A stretch of DNA of 64,000 nucleotides, taken from JBCBSP01 sp039819095 (lineage in GTDB: Bacteria > Pseudomonadota > Alphaproteobacteria > Caulobacterales > Maricaulaceae). The position numbers and the translations under genes are program-made. Every line of letters starts with the position of its first letter. The first letter of the stretch is position 1. Where the stretch lies: NCBI GenBank assembly GCA_039819095.1, contig JBCBSP010000003.1:1-64000 (forward strand). Direction: 5' to 3'. Below, one piece after another: positions 43,721 through 53,368 of this stretch. Under the pieces are notes generated by a model. The model was given only the letters and a program-made list of their open reading frames with translations. It ran no database searches and was not told the DNA's origin.

Positions 43721-46095
43721 GACGCGCGATCATGTCTCCGCTCGACCGCAAGCTGTTCCGCGATCTCTGGCGGCTGCGCACGCAAGGCATCGCCATCGCG
43801 CTGGTCATCGCCGCCGGGATCGCCGTTCATCTGACCATGGCGGGCATGCTCGCCTCGCTGACCGAAACCCGGTCGGCCTATTACGAGCGTCAGCGTTTCG
43901 CCGATCTGTGGGCGAGCGTGGTGCGCGCGCCAAACACCCTCGGCGACAACATCCGCGCGATCGAAGGCGTCGGCGCGGCTGAAACGCGGATTGCGGCGCC
44001 GGTTCTGTTCGATATGGACTCGATGGCCGAACCGCCGACCGGCGTTATCTATTCGCTGCCGCGCGGACGCCCGGAAGCGGTCAATGCGATCTATCTGGAC
44101 CGCGGCCGGCTACCCGACCCGTCCCGGCGTGACGAGACGGTCATCTTAAAAGGCTTCGCACAGGCGCACGGGCTGGAGATAGGCGACGCAGTACGCGCGA
44201 CGATCCGCGGCAAGCGCGAGCAGCTCGTCATCACCGGGTTCGCGCTGTCGCCGGAATATGTCTACGCGATCGCACCAGGTCAGCTGATCCCCGACCCGGC
44301 GCTGTTCGGCGTATTATGGATGGACCGCGATGCGCTTGAGAACGCCGCGGATATGGAAGGCGCGTTCAACGAGACCGTCGTCCGCCTTAATCGGAGCGCC
44401 GACCCCGACGCCGTCGCCGATGCGCTGGATCAGCTGCTCGAGCCGTACGGCGCGCCCGGTGCGATCACCCGGCGCGATCACGTCTCGGCGGCCTTCGTCG
44501 AAAGCGAGGTGGAACAGCTGCAGACCATGGGCGCCTTCATGCCGCCGATCTTTCTGGCCGTCGCAGCCTTTCTGGTGAACATCGTCATCTCCCGCCTGGT
44601 TGCTGTGGAGCGTGAGCAGATCGGACTGATGAAGGCCTTCGGCTACGGCTCCGGCGAGGTCGCCTGGCACTACCTCAAACTGGCCGGCGGGATCGGTCTG
44701 GTCGGACTGCTCCTCGGCATGGCGGCGGGGACCTGGCTCGGGCGCGCCATGGCGGTGCTCTACACTCAGTATTACGAGTTTCCCTACCTGGTCTTCGCCG
44801 CCACGCCCGGCGTCTATCTGATCGGTGTGGCGGTAACTGTTTTGTCGGTGGGCGCCGGGGCGTTCTGGAGCGTGACGCGCGCCGCAAGGCTCGCTCCGGC
44901 GGTGGCCATGCGCGCGCCGCCTCCACCGGATTATTCGGTCTCGCTGGGCGCGACCGTGACGCGCTTGTCCGTACTGGACCAGCAGACGCGTATGATCCTG
45001 CGCCAGCTGATCCGCTATCCGATCCGCAACGGAATGACGACGCTGGGCGTCGCCGCGGCCGGCTCGCTGCTCGTCGTGGCGCTGTATTTCACCGATGCGA
45101 TGGAGGAGATGATCGCCACCTATTTCGACATCTCCAACCGGCACGATATCGCGGTGGTGTTCACCGAAGCACGCCCGATGAGCGCCTTCTATGATCTGGC
45201 TCGGCGCGAGGGGGTCATTGAAGCTGAACCCTTCCGCAGCGCCGCCGCGCGGCTTCAATTCGAGCAACGCGAGGTGCGCATGGGACTGACCGGGGTGATC
45301 GACCGGCCCGGCCTGTCGCGCCTGATTGATGACGCGCGTCAGACCATCAATCCGCCGCCGGGCGGGCTGGTTTTGTCCCAGGACCTCGCCAACCGGCTCG
45401 GCGCTCAGGCCGGCGACACGATCCGCGCTGAAGTCACCGAAGGCGCGCGCCCGGTTCTGGAGTTGACGATCGCGTCCACGCCGACCGTTCTGCTCGGTTC
45501 AGGCGTGCATATGCGCCTTGAAGACCTTAGCGCGGCGCTCGGTGAAGACCGGGTGGTGTCCGGCGCCTATCTGCGCGTGGACGAAAATGCACGCGAAGCA
45601 CTGTATCTGGAGCTCAAAGAGGCCCCGCTCGTGGCCGGCGTGCAGCTGCACGAACTCGCGCGGGACAATATGCAGGAAATCCTCGACCAGAGCATGGGCG
45701 TGAGCGTGGCGATCTACACCCTGTTCGCCGGGCTGATCGCCATAGGGGTTATCTATAACGCGGTGCGCGTGTCGCTCGCCGAGCGGGCGCGCGAGCTGGC
45801 CTCGCTTCGCGTGCTCGGCTTTTCGAAAACCGATGTCAGCTACATTCTGCTGGGCGAGACCGGTTTCATCCTTCTGATCGCCATACCGCTGGGCCTGGCG
45901 GCGGGAACCGCCATGGCCTGGGCCCTGGCCGGCGCGATGAGTTCGGACTTTTTCCGCCTGCCCTACATCATCTATCCGTCCACCTATGCCTTCGCTGCGG
46001 CGGTGCTGATCGTCATCGGCGCGATCAGCGCTCTGGTCGTGCGCCGGCGCATCGACACGCTCGATCTGGTGGCTGTCTTGAAGACCCGCGAATAG
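43717..46095 (+). CDS. FtsX-like ABC exporter permease, two-domain
   Basis: 792 residues; GTG start at 43717 overlapping the ATPase stop, with GGAG eight bases upstream; ATG 43732 is an alternative. Two FtsX modules: N-terminal helix (GIAIALVIAAGIAVHLTMAGM), a periplasmic domain, a three-helix bundle (about 280-400), then a second copy of this plan (helix near 440, C-terminal bundle 660-785). The last helices bear VRRRIDTLDLVAVLKTRE. Eight helices mean it may work as a single chain. Together with the ATPase and the next adaptor it forms a DevABC/MacAB-like exporter. Confidence 0.9.
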   Translation: MRRAIMSPLDRKLFRDLWRLRTQGIAIALVIAAGIAVHLTMAGMLASLTETRSAYYERQRFADLWASVVRAPNTLGDNIRAIEGVGAAETRIAAPVLFDMDSMAEPPTGVIYSLPRGRPEAVNAIYLDRGRLPDPSRRDETVILKGFAQAHGLEIGDAVRATIRGKREQLVITGFALSPEYVYAIAPGQLIPDPALFGVLWMDRDALENAADMEGAFNETVVRLNRSADPDAVADALDQLLEPYGAPGAITRRDHVSAAFVESEVEQLQTMGAFMPPIFLAVAAFLVNIVISRLVAVEREQIGLMKAFGYGSGEVAWHYLKLAGGIGLVGLLLGMAAGTWLGRAMAVLYTQYYEFPYLVFAATPGVYLIGVAVTVLSVGAGAFWSVTRAARLAPAVAMRAPPPPDYSVSLGATVTRLSVLDQQTRMILRQLIRYPIRNGMTTLGVAAAGSLLVVALYFTDAMEEMIATYFDISNRHDIAVVFTEARPMSAFYDLARREGVIEAEPFRSAAARLQFEQREVRMGLTGVIDRPGLSRLIDDARQTINPPPGGLVLSQDLANRLGAQAGDTIRAEVTEGARPVLELTIASTPTVLLGSGVHMRLEDLSAALGEDRVVSGAYLRVDENAREALYLELKEAPLVAGVQLHELARDNMQEILDQSMGVSVAIYTLFAGLIAIGVIYNAVRVSLAERARELASLRVLGFSKTDVSYILLGETGFILLIAIPLGLAAGTAMAWALAGAMSSDFFRLPYIIYPSTYAFAAAVLIVIGAISALVVRRRIDTLDLVAVLKTRE

Positions 46096-46105
46096 GACGC
46101 TGATC

Positions 46106-47293
46106 ATGCGACTTCGTTTCAGAACTCTCTTCTGGGCAGCCACCGGCCTTCTGGTTGCCGCCTTAATCATCTGGGCAGCCTGGCCGCGCCCGATTCTGGT
46201 GGATCTGGCTGTGGTGGAGCGCACAGACTTGACTGTTTCGGTTCGCGATGAGGGACGCACCCGGGTGCGCGAGATCTATACGGTGTCAGCGCCGGTCGCG
46301 GGTCGGCTTCTGCGGATCGAGCAGGAGGCAGGCGATCCGGTCGCCGCCGGTGAGGCCATCGCCAGCATCCTGCCCTCCGATCCGGCTTTTCTGGACGCCC
46401 GCAGCCAATCTGAGGCCCGCGCTGCGCTGGCCTCGACTGAAGCGGCTCGCAGCTTCGCCATCGCCGAGGTGCAGCGCGCTGAAGCCCAGCTTGAATTTGC
46501 GCGCACCGAAAACGATCGCATCGCATCGCTGTTCGAGCGCGGCACGGTCAGCCAGGGCGCACTGGACCGCACCCGGCTGGAGTTGCGCACCGCACAGGCG
46601 GCGCTGGCGACTGCACGCGCCAATGTACGCATGCGCAGCGCGGAAATCGAAGCGGCGACCGCGCGCCTGATCGAGCCCGGCGAAGACGGCCAGATCGATG
46701 GGGTGGTGACGATGCGAAGCCCGATTGACGGCCGGGTGCTGCGCGTCATTCAGGAAAGCGAAACCGTGACCTTACCCGGCGCTCCGGTCATGGAGGTCGG
46801 CGATCCGGGGGATCTGGAAGTCGTTGTTGAGCTGTTGTCCAGCGATGCAGTGCAGGTGGAGGTCGGAGCCGAAGCGCGGATCGAAGCCTGGGGCGGTGAA
46901 GCGCTGCGCGCCCAGGTGCAACGGGTGGAGCCATTCGGCTTCCTGAAGATTTCAGCGCTGGGCGTGGAGGAGCAACGCGTCAACGTGGTGCTGGACTTCG
47001 TCGATCCGCCCGAGCGCTGGACCAGCCTGGGTCATGGTTTCAGGGTGGAGGCCGCCATCACGGTCTGGCGCGGCGAGGATGTGATCATCGCGCCAACCGC
47101 AGCGCTGTTTCGCACCGAGAACGGCTGGGCCGTGTTCGCGCTTCGTCAGGGTCGCGCCCGTCTGATCGAGCTTCAGATCGGACGCTCAAACGGTCAGCAC
47201 GCCCAGATCCTGAGCGGGCTGGAGGCGGGCGATGAGGTGATCCTCTACCCGACCGACCGCATCCGTGACGGCGTCGCGATTCGATCACGCTGA
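46106..47293 (+). CDS. Periplasmic adaptor of the ABC exporter (HlyD/MacA-like)
   Basis: 395 residues. One N-terminal membrane helix (LFWAATGLLVAALIIWAAW), no lipobox. Two lipoyl halves (TVSAPVAGRLLRIEQEAGDPV and TMRSPIDGRVLRVIQESETV, the latter near bases 46707-46770) enclose a long hairpin, then the barrel domain and MP domain. It follows the FtsX permease by 10 bp, so its partner is that ABC system. Confidence 0.92.
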   Translation: MRLRFRTLFWAATGLLVAALIIWAAWPRPILVDLAVVERTDLTVSVRDEGRTRVREIYTVSAPVAGRLLRIEQEAGDPVAAGEAIASILPSDPAFLDARSQSEARAALASTEAARSFAIAEVQRAEAQLEFARTENDRIASLFERGTVSQGALDRTRLELRTAQAALATARANVRMRSAEIEAATARLIEPGEDGQIDGVVTMRSPIDGRVLRVIQESETVTLPGAPVMEVGDPGDLEVVVELLSSDAVQVEVGAEARIEAWGGEALRAQVQRVEPFGFLKISALGVEEQRVNVVLDFVDPPERWTSLGHGFRVEAAITVWRGEDVIIAPTAALFRTENGWAVFALRQGRARLIELQIGRSNGQHAQILSGLEAGDEVILYPTDRIRDGVAIRSR

Positions 47294-47388
47294 TCGGGCG
47301 CTAAGGAAAATGACGACGATGCGATTTTCGGGCTGTTCGTCACGCACCGGCGGTCTAGTTTGGCTTTTTCAGTTTTTCAGAGTTTTCG

Positions 47389-48540
47389 ATGAGCGACGCA
47401 CAATCTGAACGAGAAGAGCGCGGCTGGCTGGGTTGGCTGCAAATCGCCATCATCGCGATTCTTGTGATCGCCGCGCTCGTGCTGACCGCCAGGCTTGCCG
47501 GCGGCGGCGGCGAGCCGGCGCGCGCGGGCGCGCCGCAGAGCGAGGCCAGCCTGATACCGGTGCGCATGATGACGCCCGAACGCGGCGATCATCAGATCCA
47601 AGTGCGCCTGACCGGAACGGTGGAAGCACGCGCCATCGTCGCGCTGTCGCCCCAGGTCGGCGGACGGGTGGAAACCCTGGCCGAAGCGGTGCGCGAAGGC
47701 GGTCGTTTCGAAGCCGGCGAGCCGCTCTTCACCATTGATCGACGCGATTATCAGGTCGCGGTTGCGCGCGCCTCGGCCAGCCTCGCCGACGCTCAGAGCG
47801 CCCTGCTTCAGATCGAGGCGGAGGCCCAGGTCTCGCGCAATGAATGGACGCGGGTCTATCCGGATCGGGATATCTCGCCGCTCGCCGCTCGCGAGCCTCA
47901 GCTCGCCGCCGCTCGGGCGCGGGTCGAAGCCGCCGAAGCCGATCTGGCTCAGGCCCGGCTCAACCTGGAGCGCACCCGGGTCTCCTTCCCTTTCTCCGGC
48001 CGGGTGGTGGACAGCCGGATTGAAGCTGGTCAGCTGCTGATCGCCGGTCAGAGTTATGGCGCGATCTACGACGCCAGCGCGCTTGAGATCGTCGCCCCGA
48101 CGAGCCCGCAGGAGCTGGCGCGTCTCGACGGCGGCGAGGGTCGCGCGGCGCGGCTGGTATTCGAAGACGGTCGGGCGCCGGCCAGCGGCGCCGTGGCGCG
48201 CATCGGGGCCCAGCTTGATGAGCGCTCTCGCCTGATCAACCTTTTCATTGCACCTGAGGACCCGGCGTCGCTGCGGCCCGGACTCTTCGTGGAAGCCGAG
48301 CTGGATGGTCCTGTCATTAACGATGTCATGCGGCTGCCAGCCGTCGCGCTGGTCGGGCTCGATACAGTCCACATCGTGCGTGACGGCCTCATCGAGCCGG
48401 TTCGCATCGAGGTGCTCGACCGCAGCGAGAATCTTGTCATCGCCGCGCCCTTCCCGTTCGCGCAAGGCGTCATCGTCTCGCCCCTTCCTGAAGGCGCGGC
48501 AGGCGGACAGGCGCGTATTGTGGAACGAGGCGACGCGTGA
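47389..48540 (+). CDS. RND periplasmic adaptor, second system
   Basis: 383 residues. One N-terminal membrane helix (LQIAIIAILVIAALVLTARL) followed by a Gly-rich linker. Lipoyl half LSPQVGGRVETLAEAVREGG, hairpin (LADAQSALLQIEAEAQ), second half VSFPFSGRVVDSRI, then barrel. A T-rich 95-bp gap separates it from the ABC adaptor; no clear ribosome site is seen. Its stop overlaps the pump start (GTGA). Confidence 0.9.
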   Translation: MSDAQSEREERGWLGWLQIAIIAILVIAALVLTARLAGGGGEPARAGAPQSEASLIPVRMMTPERGDHQIQVRLTGTVEARAIVALSPQVGGRVETLAEAVREGGRFEAGEPLFTIDRRDYQVAVARASASLADAQSALLQIEAEAQVSRNEWTRVYPDRDISPLAAREPQLAAARARVEAAEADLAQARLNLERTRVSFPFSGRVVDSRIEAGQLLIAGQSYGAIYDASALEIVAPTSPQELARLDGGEGRAARLVFEDGRAPASGAVARIGAQLDERSRLINLFIAPEDPASLRPGLFVEAELDGPVINDVMRLPAVALVGLDTVHIVRDGLIEPVRIEVLDRSENLVIAAPFPFAQGVIVSPLPEGAAGGQARIVERGDA

Positions 48541-51500
48541 GCGGAAAGCCCGATACTATGTCCGGCCGGCTGCCCGCCACCGGGCATGGCCGCAGCCTGC
48601 CCGGCGAAGGGCTGATCGCCTGGTTCGTGCGCAATCCGGTCGCTGCAAACCTGTTGATGGTCCTGTTCCTTCTGGGTGGAACCATCACCGCGCTGACCAT
48701 GCCCACAGAGGTCTTTCCAACCATACAGGCGCGCACGGTGCAGGTTTCCGTCATCTATCCCGGTGCGACGCCGGAAGATGTCGAGGAGTCCATAACACGG
48801 CGAGTCGAGGAGGCGGTGTTGGGTCTGGACGGGGTGGAGCGCGTGCGCTCGACCGCCTCTGAAGGACGCGGAACCGTGCAGGTGGAGCTGCGCGACTTTG
48901 TCGATGCCCAGATCGTTAAGGACGATGTGGAAACCGCCGTCGACGGGCTGATCGATTTTCCTCCCGAGGAAGCTGAGGATCCGCAGATTCGCGTACCCCA
49001 GCCCATTGTGACCGTCCTGACCCTGGCCGTGACCGGACAGGTGGATGAACGCAGCCTGCGCCAGGCCGGTGAGCAGATTGAACGCGATCTGCTGGCGCGC
49101 GACGGGGTCTCAACCGTCAACCTGCGAGGCGTTCGCCGCTATGAGATCGCGATCTCGGTGCGCGAGGCCGATCTTCGCCGCTATGGGCTGAGTTTCTCTG
49201 AGGTCTCCAATGCAGTTCGGGCCTCCTCCATCGATCTGTCCGGGGGCGAAATCCGAACAAGCGGCGGCGATATTCTTCTGCGCACCGACGCGCGCCGGGA
49301 GACCGGGGAAGCTTTCGCCGACATACTGTTGCGCACCTCATCGGATGGCGGACGCGTCCGGCTTGGCGATGTCGCCGACATTCGCGACGGGTTTCAGGAA
49401 GAACCGCTCATCTCCCTGTTCGACGGCGCACCGGCGGTGTTTGTCGATGTGCAGATACAAGGCGGGCAGGACCTGCTCAGCGCGCGCGCCAGTGCGGTGG
49501 AATATCTGGATGAGACGGTGCTGCCTCCCGGCGTCTCGCTCGTGGTCGCCAGCGATCAGAGCCAGGTTTTCCGTGATCGAATCTCGCTGCTCGTGCGCAA
49601 TGCGATCATCGGCTTCACCCTGGTCTTTCTTCTGCTCGTTCTGATGTTGGACCTTCGCCTTGCCTTCTGGGTGGCGATGGGCGTGCCGATCTCCTTCCTC
49701 GGCGGGTTCGCCCTGTTCGGCGCGGCCGGGGTGACCTTGAACTTCATCACCACCTTCGGCCTGATCGTGGTTCTCGGCATCGTGGTGGATGACGCCATCG
49801 TGGTCGGTGAAAACACCGACCGGGAACGCGCCAAGGGCATTCACCCCGATCTGGCCGCTGTACGCGGCGTGACGGGCGTGGCCGCGCCCGTGCTTGTCGG
49901 CGTTCTGACCACCATGGCCGCGTTCGGCCCGCTCATTTTCTCAGGCGGCACGTTTGGCGAAATCACCCGGCCCATCCCTATTGTGGTGATCGCCATCCTG
50001 TTCATCTCGTTGATCGAAGCCTTCCTGATCCTGCCCGCTCACCTGTCGCATGGCTCTGACTGGTCAGCCGGTCCGCTCGCCCGCCTTCAGCGCAGCGTCG
50101 CCAGCGGGCTCAACGCCTTTTCCCAGAACGTACTGTACCGTTGGGCGCTTTACTCGGTTCGCGTGCGGTATGTGACGGCCCTGTTCGGCGTGCTGATTCT
50201 CGCCGGCACGGTGTCGCTTGCGGCCACGGGCATGGTGCGCTTCGTCTTTTTCCCGTCCATCGAAGCTGAACAGATCACCGCTGATATCGCGCTTCCCGAC
50301 GGGGCGCCGTTTGACGCCACCGAGACGGCCGCGCGCCAGCTTTTGGAGGCCGCAGAAGCCCTGGCGGAAGATTTCGAGGCGCGCGGCGAGCCAGTCTTCG
50401 CCTCGATCAAGACTGTGATCGGCGGCCGCACCAGCCTGTTCGGCGGACCCGGCTCGACCTCGACCACGACCGTCGCCTCCAATCTGGCGCAGCTGGAAAT
50501 CCAGCTCACCCCAGCCGCCGATCGCAGGACTTCCTCAAGCGAGCTTGAGCGCGCCTGGCGAGAACGCGCCGGCTCCATCGCCGGGGTCGAGCGGCTCACC
50601 TTGACCTCCACGGCCGGGCCGCAGGATGCCGACATCGCTTATGAGCTGGCCCACCCGGACAACGAGACGCTGGCCGATATCGTGGAGGAATTCACCCGGC
50701 GGCTGCGGGCGACCGAAGGCGTAAGCGAAATCCAGGACGGGTTTGATCTGGGCAAACGCCAGCTGAACTTCACCCTGACCCCCGCTGGCGAGGCTGCGGG
50801 CCTGCGCCCGGCCGATATCGCACGCCAGGTGCGTCAGGCCTTTTTTGGCGAGGAAGTACAGCGTATTCAGCGCAGGAGCGAGGAGGTGCGCGTCTTCATC
50901 CGTTATCCGCAGGAGGAACGCGGCGACTTGTCCGATCTGGCTGATTTTAGGGTTCGCACCGCTGATGGCGGCGCCCTTCCCCTATCTGTCGCGGCAATGA
51001 TCGAGGAGACTCGCAGCTTCACCTCGATCGAACGGATTGACGGTCGGCGGATCGTGGAACTGACCGCCGATGTCGATGAGGATCGCGTTACACCGGGCGA
51101 GGCGCGCGCTGAGATCGAAGCGGAAATCCTGCCCGAGCTTCTCGCCGCCTATCCCGAATTGCGCTGGACCCTGGCCGGAGCCGGGCGCGAGCAGGCCGAA
51201 GACTTCGTCAGCCTGCAGCAGGGCCTTCTGGTCGCGCTCATCATCATGTACGCGCTCCTGGCCACCCAGCTGCGCAGCTATGTCCAGCCGCTGGTCATCC
51301 TCATCGCTGTCCCGTTCGGGGTGGGCGGCGCGATCCTTGGTCATTTCGCTCTCGGATACGATCTCTCCTTCCCGTCCATTTTCGGCATGGTCGCCCTGTC
51401 CGGCGTGGTGGTGAACGCCTCCATCGTCATGGTCGACCGGTTCAACCGCAATCTGGAAGACGGCATGGCCCCGCGCGAGGCGATCGCCGAATCCGCCGCC

Positions 51501-51758
51501 CGACGCTTTCGACCGATCCTCATCACCACGCTGACGACGGCGCTCGGCCTATTGCCGATCATGGCCGAGCAAAGCCCGCAGGCGCAATTCCTCGTACCTA
51601 TGGCGGTAAGCCTGGGCGCAGGGCTGCTGTTTGCGTCCATGCTGATCCTTCTGGTCCTGCCGTCCTTTGTCATGATCGTTGAGGATCTACGCGGTCGCAG
51701 GGACTGGGAGGGGACGCCCGCCTCCACGGCTGAGACGAGCGGCGACCCTGCGGCGTAA
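48537..51758 (+). CDS. RND efflux permease, second system (AcrB/MdtB-like)
   Basis: 1073 residues from GTG 48537. TM1 LIAWFVRNPVAANLLMVLFL; porter domains; TM4 relay motif GIVVDDAIVVGEN with both Asp residues; a second half with SLQQGLLVALIIMYALLATQ; C-terminal bundle. The N-terminal VRNPVAANLLMV wording is typical of a RND subgroup common in marine proteobacteria. The overlap with the adaptor gene is a strong sign of one operon. No outer-membrane channel gene is present. Confidence 0.93.
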   Translation: MSGKPDTMSGRLPATGHGRSLPGEGLIAWFVRNPVAANLLMVLFLLGGTITALTMPTEVFPTIQARTVQVSVIYPGATPEDVEESITRRVEEAVLGLDGVERVRSTASEGRGTVQVELRDFVDAQIVKDDVETAVDGLIDFPPEEAEDPQIRVPQPIVTVLTLAVTGQVDERSLRQAGEQIERDLLARDGVSTVNLRGVRRYEIAISVREADLRRYGLSFSEVSNAVRASSIDLSGGEIRTSGGDILLRTDARRETGEAFADILLRTSSDGGRVRLGDVADIRDGFQEEPLISLFDGAPAVFVDVQIQGGQDLLSARASAVEYLDETVLPPGVSLVVASDQSQVFRDRISLLVRNAIIGFTLVFLLLVLMLDLRLAFWVAMGVPISFLGGFALFGAAGVTLNFITTFGLIVVLGIVVDDAIVVGENTDRERAKGIHPDLAAVRGVTGVAAPVLVGVLTTMAAFGPLIFSGGTFGEITRPIPIVVIAILFISLIEAFLILPAHLSHGSDWSAGPLARLQRSVASGLNAFSQNVLYRWALYSVRVRYVTALFGVLILAGTVSLAATGMVRFVFFPSIEAEQITADIALPDGAPFDATETAARQLLEAAEALAEDFEARGEPVFASIKTVIGGRTSLFGGPGSTSTTTVASNLAQLEIQLTPAADRRTSSSELERAWRERAGSIAGVERLTLTSTAGPQDADIAYELAHPDNETLADIVEEFTRRLRATEGVSEIQDGFDLGKRQLNFTLTPAGEAAGLRPADIARQVRQAFFGEEVQRIQRRSEEVRVFIRYPQEERGDLSDLADFRVRTADGGALPLSVAAMIEETRSFTSIERIDGRRIVELTADVDEDRVTPGEARAEIEAEILPELLAAYPELRWTLAGAGREQAEDFVSLQQGLLVALIIMYALLATQLRSYVQPLVILIAVPFGVGGAILGHFALGYDLSFPSIFGMVALSGVVVNASIVMVDRFNRNLEDGMAPREAIAESAARRFRPILITTLTTALGLLPIMAEQSPQAQFLVPMAVSLGAGLLFASMLILLVLPSFVMIVEDLRGRRDWEGTPASTAETSGDPAA

Positions 51759-51838
51759 CGCATCAGAGCCGATCAGCCGGTCTCAGGCTAGGTTTGGCGC
51801 TCTTCAACACGAAGAGGCGCCGCACAGGACGACCGGCC

Positions 51839-52678
51839 ATGCTGAACCGGCCCCATATCGAATTCATACAGGCTCAGATTCTGCCCTGGCGACGTATTGC
51901 GCCCGGCGCGGCGCGCCCTGACGCGGAGTATAAGTTTCTGTCCCGCGACGAGGAGGACGGGGCGTGTTCGGCGCTGATCCGTTATCCGCCGGGCTGGCGG
52001 CGCGAAGGCCCGGAGCATATCGAGGCGGCCGAGGAATTCTACGTGCTCGACGGCGAGATTGAACTGAATGGCAAGGTCTTTTCCCATGACGGCTATGGCT
52101 ATGTTCCGGCCGGGCTGACGCGCCATACGATGAGCGTGCGGGAAGGCGCGGTCGTTCTGACCTTCTTTGACCGCGAGCCGGTTCTGCATTCCGGCGCTGG
52201 CGAGACCGCCGAGCTGATCTGCGTGGATGCGCTGCACACGCCTTGGGACATGTCGCTGAACGATCCAAAGCTCGCCCATCTTGGGATCAGCCGGAAGGAT
52301 CTGCGCGCAGATCCGCAGACCGGTGAGCGCACTTTCCTGTCTATGATCCTGCCGCACTCCGAGCCGCCGGGGCTCAAAGGACCGCAGGAACGCCATCCGG
52401 TGGTGGAAGAAGCTTATGTCATCTCCGGCTCGCTGACCGGGCCGCATGGCACGATGGCGCCGGGGGCGTATTTCTGGCGCCCGCCGGAGATTCCGCACGG
52501 ACCTTTCGGCACGCGCTGGGGCTGCGTGGCGCTGATCCGCTTTGTCGGCGGACGACACGTGAATGTGTGGAGTCAGGGCGAGGCGCCCTTCGCCTTTGAT
52601 GCGCCCTATGACCCGGTCCTGCCGGACGAGCTGTCCGCCTTCGCCTACGCGCCCTGGCGCCAGCCGCCACGCTATTGA
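51839..52678 (+). CDS. Bicupin protein, DUF4437-like
   Basis: 279 residues from ATG 51839; two cupin domains. First: YPPGWRREGPEHIEAAEEFYVLDGEIELNG then GYGYVPAGLTRHTM (spread over bases 51986-52128). Second: HPVVEEAYVISGSLTGP and GAYFWRPPEIPHGPFG. Each has the H-x-E...H cupin metal ligands in part. I place it with the DUF4437-type bicupins; reaction unknown. Converges on the thioredoxin-fold gene 4 bp away. Confidence 0.82.
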   Translation: MLNRPHIEFIQAQILPWRRIAPGAARPDAEYKFLSRDEEDGACSALIRYPPGWRREGPEHIEAAEEFYVLDGEIELNGKVFSHDGYGYVPAGLTRHTMSVREGAVVLTFFDREPVLHSGAGETAELICVDALHTPWDMSLNDPKLAHLGISRKDLRADPQTGERTFLSMILPHSEPPGLKGPQERHPVVEEAYVISGSLTGPHGTMAPGAYFWRPPEIPHGPFGTRWGCVALIRFVGGRHVNVWSQGEAPFAFDAPYDPVLPDELSAFAYAPWRQPPRY

Positions 52679-52682
52679 AGCG

Positions 52683-53192
52683 TTATTCGATCACGCCGAA
52701 GACCCGCCCGCCGGGCAGGGTGCGAAGCGGAGGCGGGCATTGCGAACCGACAACCGGCGTGCGTTCGTCCGGGGCGCGCGAATAGACCTGGCCCAACGCG
52801 TTCTCCAATCGCTGCGCCTGGCGCTCGGCGTCATCGCGGCGGGTCAGGCAGTCCACAGGCAGTCCGGTGTCCGGCGCGATCAGGAAGACCACGCCGGTCA
52901 GACCCAGATAGGCGTTGTAAAGATCGGCCAGTCCGCGATCGAGCATGGCGAACATGACCGCATCATAGTCTTCAGCCGCGTCATCAAGATTGAGCGTGAG
53001 GTGGCGGATCGGCAGGCGCGCCGTCGCCTCGCGCGCCTCGATCAGCTGCGGATCGAGGATCAGGCAATTGGGACAGTTATCGCTGCGGAAATAGACCGCA
53101 TAGAGATCAGCGTCATGCGACTGGGCGTTCACCGGCGTTGCGCCGAGCAGAACAAGCAGGCCGGCCATGAGGGTCCATACGTGCTGGATCAT
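52683..53192 (-). CDS. Exported thioredoxin-fold protein with CPNC motif
   Basis: 169 residues; signal peptide MIQHVWTLMAGLLVLLGATPVNAQ, AGGAGG upstream. LYAVYFRSDNCPNCLILDPQL carries a thioredoxin-type CxxC (CPNC), and TGVVFLIAPDTGLPVDCLTRR carries the later beta strands and a third Cys. Probably periplasmic oxidoreductase activity. The short length and odd C-terminus (VVGSQCPPPLRTLPGGRVFGVIE) set it apart from DsbE-type proteins. Confidence 0.78.
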   Translation of the reverse strand: MIQHVWTLMAGLLVLLGATPVNAQSHDADLYAVYFRSDNCPNCLILDPQLIEAREATARLPIRHLTLNLDDAAEDYDAVMFAMLDRGLADLYNAYLGLTGVVFLIAPDTGLPVDCLTRRDDAERQAQRLENALGQVYSRAPDERTPVVGSQCPPPLRTLPGGRVFGVIE

Positions 53193-53297
53193 TGGTTCCT
53201 CCTTGACGACTGACAGCCCCGCGGCGGGCGCCGGAACGCTCAGGGTTTCGCAGCGCGCCGCTTTAAAAAGGCTCTAGCCGGCGGATGCGGCGAAGAA

Positions 53298-53329
53298 AAG
53301 GCCCCGCCCGGTATCCCGGACGGGGCCTT
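53298..53329 (-). terminator. Terminator of the repeat-protein gene
   Basis: Perfect arms AAGGCCCCG / CGGGGCCTT, 14-bp loop, 40 bp after the stop of the minus-strand gene. On that strand the stem is followed by TTCTTC, a short pyrimidine run. Fits an intrinsic terminator. Confidence 0.78.
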
Positions 53330-53368
53330 CAGCCTTTGAACTCACTCTTTCGAGCGGATCGAAACGCC

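Noticed and set aside
36616..51758. A single large mobile resistance island covering both pump clusters
   Set aside because: Base composition looks like the surroundings, and no integrase, transposase or attachment repeats are present.
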